A DNA stretch of 64,000 bases from Terebella lapidaria (lineage: Eukaryota; Annelida; Polychaeta; Terebellida; Terebellidae), in assembly GCA_949152475.1 (NCBI GenBank), contig OX424559.1, forward strand, positions 32,841,119 through 32,905,118, given 5' to 3'. The notes under the pieces were generated by a model, which worked only from the letters and a program-made list of their open reading frames with translations, ran no database searches and was not told the origin of the DNA. How positions within the stretch are numbered: the first letter of the stretch is position 1; every line of letters starts with the position of its first letter. The translations under genes and the position numbers were made by a program. This document shows, piece by piece, positions 58,105 through 64,000 of this stretch.

Positions 58105-60682
58105 TGTTTTTTTCGTTGTATGCTCGGCTGCGTTTAGAAATTTTCTGATAAATAGGTTATGTACTTTCAATGTAAAAAACAACATGAAATCTTTGAAGGG
58201 AATGTTTATTAGCACGGATTCGTGCCACATTCTATACAGGGCGACATTTCGAGAACAATTGCGCATTAAACACCCTCTAGCGAATATATTCCAAACTACT
58301 CGACATACACTGATTTCACATACTTTCTTGCGTCGGTGGGTTGCTTGCTTACAGTTCTTGCACCAAAGGTATTTTAACAAATGACGTAAAATTTAACAAA
58401 CACACTCAAAACAATATAGATGTCAAAAGCCTGGCAAATAAATAAAACAAATACAAATTTTAGCACAGAGTAACAAGCAAATGCATTTCAATTATAAATA
58501 AGTCGATAGAGTTGGACATGCTATGGACATACGGCTACGAAATTTGGGAGACATTGTGACCTATTAAGACAATTTTGTTGACAAGCAATTTGTAGCCATG
58601 GAAAATTAAATGATTTGGTGAAAAATTTACCTAATACAAAATCTTCGAGGACAGGTTAACATTCATTCAGGAAAAAATCTCGCAATAAAATATATTTAAG
58701 CAGGTTATATTTTTACATTTATAAATACATTTGCCCTGCAGTATCGAGCTATTTCGGTTATATGTAATATTTCGTCATTTCTTACGTCTCGAAGATTATA
58801 ATAATTCACCGCTTTATGCATGATTCAGTGATTTGACAAAAAAATCGGATATATTATGCATTTCATACCCTTTCATGATCTTTATACAAATATGTACAAG
58901 AAAATGCACTGACACACAGAAAAATTCTAGCAGTGACAGATTTAAAGATTGTGACTTATTAAAGCTATGCAAAAACAATCAACATACACAGCTTTGAAAT
59001 AAATACTGATTCAAAAGTGACACATTTACCTACATAAATTTGAAGCAAATGAACATGCACGAAAAACTGTAACAACTACAATATCACAAATATACAAGAC
59101 ATATTTGTACAAATATTACAAATTGTGATTTTGTGATCTTATATTAACTGAAATCATAATCTAGTTGTGTCATCATTTTCAGTATATTGGACACTTTCTC
59201 AATACTGTTCTTGTAAAAAAGATCTTGTCTTCCTCAAATATTTTCATGATGATAAGAACACAAAAGTTTACAGAAAGTCCCTCACAAACCATAGCACACC
59301 CTTTCATAGTAAATGGAATCGTTATTTTTTGATATTCAAGTTATTTTCAAACAAAACGCAAACATTCTCATATTATACATATTACAAGGTAATACTAGTT
59401 CGAAATGTTATGCCCCTTCTATTATTTCATTCATTCCTTCACAATTAAACAGTCCAAATTAAGTATTTAAATTATGCATATTTAATTCACAGAGTAACGT
59501 TTCATATTCGGAATTTTGAGTAACACATAATGAAGGAACACATCATTAACATGGCGATATTTGATTGGGTGAAACAATTATAATATCCATGCATATTATG
59601 ATGGACTTGGTACATTTAACAGACATTAATAGAATCAATATAGGTCATGATCTGAATGGCTTATAAAACTCATTAGTGTATATAAACATATAAACATGAT
59701 CATACATATTGTTAGATCTCGAATTTTCAGATCATTTCGGCCAATTTGGCAGTATAGAATATTTGTGTTAAACGATATACGCAACATAACTGAACATATT
59801 GTTAATTCTTAATTCCATGCAGATCCAAATTGTGTTTTACGAAAGTAGACTGAAACATTTCATCAAAAGAAATCTGTCAACAAATATTGAACACTCTTAG
59901 ACCATTCATTACATTTTCGTCTTAACAAAATTGTTTTGCTAGACAGAGAACTACCCTTGACAAGAAAAGTCATAAATACTTTATAACTTCACAACAAAAG
60001 GAAGACCATGTTTTAGATTTTTGCTAACATTTTTACAGTGCAGACATCTCAAATGGCGTCAGAATTCACATTAATAAATACTGCATACCAAAGCATTTTT
60101 TATTGTGACCTTTTTTCACGTGCCATGCAAGTTCTTGAATACATCAGATTTATCTTATCAGACATAGATTTTCATGGAACTAGACAAGTTTTTTTTGGCA
60201 TACATGTATATGCTGGAAAAATGTCAAAATACATGTACCATATATGTACAGCACATATTACACTGAATCTGATAGTGGAACCCGGTCTTAAATATTCATA
60301 TCTTACATGATATATATATTAAATATTGACAATCCATGCACATTTATAGATGGACAAAATAAAATAGTTCATCACTATTTTAGTTTAGTGCACTATATAC
60401 ACATAATCAATGCATCTCCTATTTAATACCTATGCATGCGAATACAAATTGTACTTGAATGAACGGAAATGTATCCATACAATACAAGAAAACTAATACT
60501 CTGTAAATATCTCCAAATGAAATAATTTCCATAACACATGCTTTTTCTTGTGTACAAAACATGTTTGCTTTGGACATACATGACATGATTTGTCTCAAAA
60601 CTCTCACAAAATACTGACAAAACGATAGAGGAAAACACATGAGGTTGATAATATATTTAACAGGCGGTGGGGGTATTCGAGG
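58105..60682 (-). other. Probable 3' UTR of the Ser-rich gene
   Basis: This is 2.6 kb of AT-rich sequence with no convincing ORF, repeat or splice-bounded exon. It lies between the minus-strand stop codon and the minus-strand poly(A) candidate at 58,104. The UTR could also end earlier. Confidence 0.4.
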
Positions 60683-63600
60683 CTACAACATTGTGGTCCA
60701 CGATTGTTGCTGTGTTTGTTGTTGTGCGACATTCTTGTTCCCGATGGAAGCCACGACTTCATCGCCAGTTGTAATCACCGGTGGTGTGTTGCCGTTAGCG
60801 ACGTCATGTGCAAAATTCCAGCCTGATCCCCGCAGCGACCCGGTCGAAGTTCTCGACGTATCAGATTTCTCTGAAAGTTGCCTCTCGAACTGCCTGGATA
60901 AGTCCCTGACACTGATTGGCCGTTCATCTTCAGACTGCTGATTTTTTCGCCGACGAGCTTTGGCATCGGATGACGACTTACTGCAGCTACTTTCTCTTGG
61001 TAAAGTAGCTGCTTTGACGTCAATTTTTGTGCATGATTCCGTCCCGTCCTGTGATTCACCAGAAGCTCCGTCTCCAGAGTCTTTAGACATAGTGGGTGCA
61101 GCTTTATTCGGCTGCAAGACCATGGATCTGGACCCAAACTGCCTCGCTTTGTTGATGACTAACTCCTTGGAGCTGTCTGGTTGCGTTGATGACGGTGCAG
61201 CAACCACGCAGGCTCCGGGATTCGAGGTGACTTTGGTCGTCTCAGCACCACCGATTTTATCTGCAGGACCAAAACTTTCAAACTTTTTTCGCCGTTCGTA
61301 CAATGATGTTGACAGTGGTTCAGTCGAGACTTCGGAGGTCACGCCTTCCGCCGCGGATGGATCTGAAATAACAGGTTTGGAATTTTGAGTTTCAGGTTCA
61401 TTTCCGCTTGCGGAAGCCCCTGTTACAGCTGGCGACTCAGCCTTGTCCCGGTGGCTATATCTCTGTACAAACTGTCCTTTAGATGAACCTGTAGATTTTC
61501 TCTGTCCTGTTAAGTCAGATTCTGCTTTTTGGCCTTCTGAAGTTGCACCAGTACTTTCCTCAAAATTTCTGAATCTATCGGCGAGTGGTTGCAACCTTTC
61601 AGAGAGTGAACTTCTTGTGGATTTATTGGCTCCCAAACTGGATGACTTTGCCTGCAATGCGGAGATTTCATCAGTGTCTTTGGCCGAGGTGCCTTGTTGC
61701 TGGAAGGGAAGGGATGGTCTACTCCTATGTTGAGATGGCTGAGCCCTTTCACTGACAACCTTTCCCTGTTCATTGTCACTAGGAACCTTGATGCAACTAT
61801 CCGCAGAGTCAAGTCGATCTTTGCTAGAGAGCCTTGGGCCGTGCTCCTGATCACTTCGCCTCTTCTCGCGATCCTCAAATCTCCGTCGGAGGTCGTTAAT
61901 TCGTGGGGAACTTGATGATTCATCAGTGTCAGAACTCCGAGCATCTGACGGGTCTAAATTTGATGTACTGGATCCAGGCCGTGAACTCTCCACAATCTGC
62001 AGCTCTGTCATGCTACTGTCTTTGTTTGGAGAGTCACTGGATCTCACTTCGGACTCTGCATGTAGTCTCGGTTCGACACCTGCCTTTCTTAGAAGCGGTG
62101 AAGTCTTCTGTTGGTCCGCGTAAGGAACGAAACCTTCGGTGGAGACAGATAATGCCGTGGAGTTTTCACTTTGGGTGGGAGTTTTGGACTGTGTTTGAGC
62201 AATCGAGCTTGAGCATTTACCAGAATCTGTGGGCTCTCGTGCGGTGGACGTTTTCAGACCATCGTCTGAGGATTCGCTGGGTGTTGAGCTTTCGAATTTC
62301 GACATGAGTTCACGCACGCTCTTCTTCCGTGACAATTCCTTGCCATTTTTCTTGCGGTCGAGCGCCGCCGCAGACCGGACTTGATATTCAGCAGTGACCT
62401 CTGCCTTCGGTGGAGGCAGATCTTGATTGTTTTCGGTGGGTTGTTGGAGGGATTTATCTTCAAGATAGTTCTCTGGAGAGATGGACATGTTCGTCTCCGT
62501 TCGAAGGTTGCCAGTTGACTCGGGACGAAAGAAAACATCGTCTGTCTCAGAAGACATGTTCAGTTTATCCGTTGAGCCTCGAGCAGAATCTCGTTGGTTT
62601 GTATCCAAATCATCCATTTCAAAAAGCAAAGAATCTGCACTCTTTTTCAAGTCTTTACCACACTGGACAGATCCTTGGCTTCCATACAAACTAGCATCAA
62701 AGTCCCGCTTAACACAACTGTCATCAGACACACCGACAGACACATCAACATTCTGATCCTGAAGCACTGCTTGTTGTACCCCCGTCCTTCCCTGAACCGC
62801 CATAAAGGTCGGACTAGCGGAACAACTTCTATCCGCAAGGTATCCATCTCCAAACTGAGCCCCTGACGGGACGCCCTGGGTATCCACGGTGACCAGCTCG
62901 GGGCAGTCCCCAGTGGGATGTTCAGGGGAAGTGGGGACACTTGCCACTTGACGCTCGGGGGTTTTCACCCGCGAGCTCGCCGCTTGGAGTATTACACCTT
63001 CTTGTCGGTCGTCCAGCGGCGTCCGGATCACGAGGACACCGGGCTCTCCTTGCAGATCTGCGGGTACATTCCCTGTAGATTCTGACAATTCTGAGTCTTG
63101 CGCAAGAGCTGACAGGTTCTCAATATGGTCAGAGGATACATTATCAGCAGCGTACGAGTCTTGTCTTGTGTAGGGATCAGCGAAGACGGCGTCGCTATCT
63201 GAAAAGTCCACATTTGGAGTAGCGTGGTCACTGCTATCCATGCCATCATTGTATCCATCAACAGGACTCCTCACTACTTCTGTGTCAGTGTCGGAGGCAC
63301 TAAATGTGTACTCCGGTGGCGGTTCAACATGCGGAGTTGGGAGTTCGCGGTTGTATGACGTGTCAGAATCACTTGTACTGTACGGTACGATCGAGCGTCG
63401 CACAATGTTTGACGATCCTGCACGGAGACTTTCCGCATAGACTTGGGCGGATGTCGCTTCTGATTCGTCGCTCGTCGAAGCAGCACACGGAAGATCACTA
63501 GACGACGTGAAGTTCGTGCTCATTGTTGCACCACTGACGTGGCTGTCACTGTTGGAGTCGACGAGATCCGAGTACAAAATGCCGCCAGTCGAGCCATCAT

Positions 63601-64000
63601 GGTGCGCCATCTCATCACTGCTATAGAAAGTATCAGCAGCTCCCGTTAGTATGCTGTTCAAAGACTTCGACATCAGTGCAGCGTCATCGAAGCCGTTGGA
63701 ATCACTGCTAGTTTGACTATGCATGTAGTCCGGCCCATCTTGAGAAGCAATATCTGGATTCGACCTGTGACATGGTCGATTGTCCAGAGATGGAGGCAAG
63801 TGACCTTTTGTCATCAACGCTGGTTCAACTGCAGCACCTTCCTGACCCCCCTCATCCCCACTCAGTGGTAAATGAATCATTCCATCCTGTGACCCCCCAA
63901 TTGTTGACCCATCTTGTACCCCCTCCATGCAGGAAAGTCCTTCACGGCGTTCAACCTCGTTCTCGGAATCAGTCGTCAGCGAGAGATTTTGCGTGTTGAA
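60683..64000 (-). CDS. Large Ser/Asp-rich disordered protein, C-terminal 1105 aa (partial)
   Basis: One frame stays open from the window edge to the TAA/TAG/TGA at 60,685-60,683, with no introns. The ATG at 63,928 is internal, because the frame continues 24 codons above it. The first half is acidic and very rich in Ser, Asp, Thr and Pro with no fold visible. The second half carries six short basic-aromatic helices of the form L..[KR][FQ]E: VRELMSKFE, INDLRRRFEDRE, LADRFRNFEE, YERRKKFESFG, INKARQFGS and VRDLSRQFERQL, spaced about 45-140 residues. The end SWTTML has Thr at -2 and Leu at 0, a class I PDZ-ligand pattern. Such tails are common in cytoskeletal or Rho-pathway scaffolds, but I do not recognise the family. 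Folded domains may lie upstream, outside the window. Confidence 0.85.
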   Translation of the reverse strand, partial: FNTQNLSLTTDSENEVERREGLSCMEGVQDGSTIGGSQDGMIHLPLSGDEGGQEGAAVEPALMTKGHLPPSLDNRPCHRSNPDIASQDGPDYMHSQTSSDSNGFDDAALMSKSLNSILTGAADTFYSSDEMAHHDGSTGGILYSDLVDSNSDSHVSGATMSTNFTSSSDLPCAASTSDESEATSAQVYAESLRAGSSNIVRRSIVPYSTSDSDTSYNRELPTPHVEPPPEYTFSASDTDTEVVRSPVDGYNDGMDSSDHATPNVDFSDSDAVFADPYTRQDSYAADNVSSDHIENLSALAQDSELSESTGNVPADLQGEPGVLVIRTPLDDRQEGVILQAASSRVKTPERQVASVPTSPEHPTGDCPELVTVDTQGVPSGAQFGDGYLADRSCSASPTFMAVQGRTGVQQAVLQDQNVDVSVGVSDDSCVKRDFDASLYGSQGSVQCGKDLKKSADSLLFEMDDLDTNQRDSARGSTDKLNMSSETDDVFFRPESTGNLRTETNMSISPENYLEDKSLQQPTENNQDLPPPKAEVTAEYQVRSAAALDRKKNGKELSRKKSVRELMSKFESSTPSESSDDGLKTSTAREPTDSGKCSSSIAQTQSKTPTQSENSTALSVSTEGFVPYADQQKTSPLLRKAGVEPRLHAESEVRSSDSPNKDSSMTELQIVESSRPGSSTSNLDPSDARSSDTDESSSSPRINDLRRRFEDREKRRSDQEHGPRLSSKDRLDSADSCIKVPSDNEQGKVVSERAQPSQHRSRPSLPFQQQGTSAKDTDEISALQAKSSSLGANKSTRSSLSERLQPLADRFRNFEESTGATSEGQKAESDLTGQRKSTGSSKGQFVQRYSHRDKAESPAVTGASASGNEPETQNSKPVISDPSAAEGVTSEVSTEPLSTSLYERRKKFESFGPADKIGGAETTKVTSNPGACVVAAPSSTQPDSSKELVINKARQFGSRSMVLQPNKAAPTMSKDSGDGASGESQDGTESCTKIDVKAATLPRESSCSKSSSDAKARRRKNQQSEDERPISVRDLSRQFERQLSEKSDTSRTSTGSLRGSGWNFAHDVANGNTPPVITTGDEVVASIGNKNVAQQQTQQQSWTTML

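Noticed and set aside
60775..63999. Many ORFs in other frames of the Ser-rich gene
   Set aside because: Shadows of one long minus-strand frame; composition and length favour only 60,683-64,000 minus.

Overview
This is a 64-kb piece of nuclear DNA from an intron-rich animal, probably an aquatic invertebrate. It is AT-rich with GC-richer exons. The split genes have GT..AG introns of 0.1-5 kb, the housekeeping proteins are close to their vertebrate counterparts, and there is a heavy load of TIR elements, MITEs, LINEs, LTR fragments and satellite-like repeats. The sequence alone does not fix the phylum; hemichordate, lancelet or mollusc would all fit.

Layout. (1) 0-15.6 kb is repeat territory. 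It starts with the 5' end of an LTR retrotransposon on the minus strand, with a tRNA-His-type primer binding site. Then come 110-bp tandem repeats, a decayed reverse-transcriptase fragment, and a block of 134-bp tandem repeats carried by TIR-bounded elements. A 4.5-kb LINE is inserted in that block; its ORF2 is intact and its truncated ORF1 ends in an IMPACT-like domain. (2) 15.66-26.89 kb (minus) is a complete 12-exon COG8 gene, a Golgi tethering subunit; the exon lengths sum to 2043 nt, i.e. 680 aa. Its introns hold several MITEs and foldback repeats. (3) 27-34.7 kb is intergenic, with degenerate repeats. (4) 34.69-43.74 kb (plus) is a six-exon gene for a 698-aa type I membrane protein with tandem Ig-like domains that lack the usual cysteine pair. 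(5) 44-50.9 kb is intergenic, with a further copy of the TIR element family, two foldback elements and a solo-LTR-like copy. (6) 50.96-56.48 kb (plus) is ARCN1 (delta-COP of the COPI coat), 11 exons and 509 aa, with the start codon apparently alone at the end of exon 1. (7) 60.68-64.0 kb (minus) is the 3' part (1105 codons) of a large Ser-rich, mostly disordered protein ending in a PDZ-ligand-like tail. It converges on ARCN1, and the two candidate poly(A) signals lie within 16 bp at about 58.09 kb.

COG8 and delta-COP both act in Golgi retrograde traffic, but they are separate transcription units about 24 kb apart, so their linkage need not mean anything. The most unusual observations are the ORF1-IMPACT fusion in the LINE, the cysteine-poor Ig-like receptor, the 134-bp repeats that each carry consensus nuclear-receptor half-sites, and a dispersed repeat whose only conserved core is a GC-rich hairpin. 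All gene models were assembled by eye from splice sites, reading phase and family resemblance; no transcript or database search was run.
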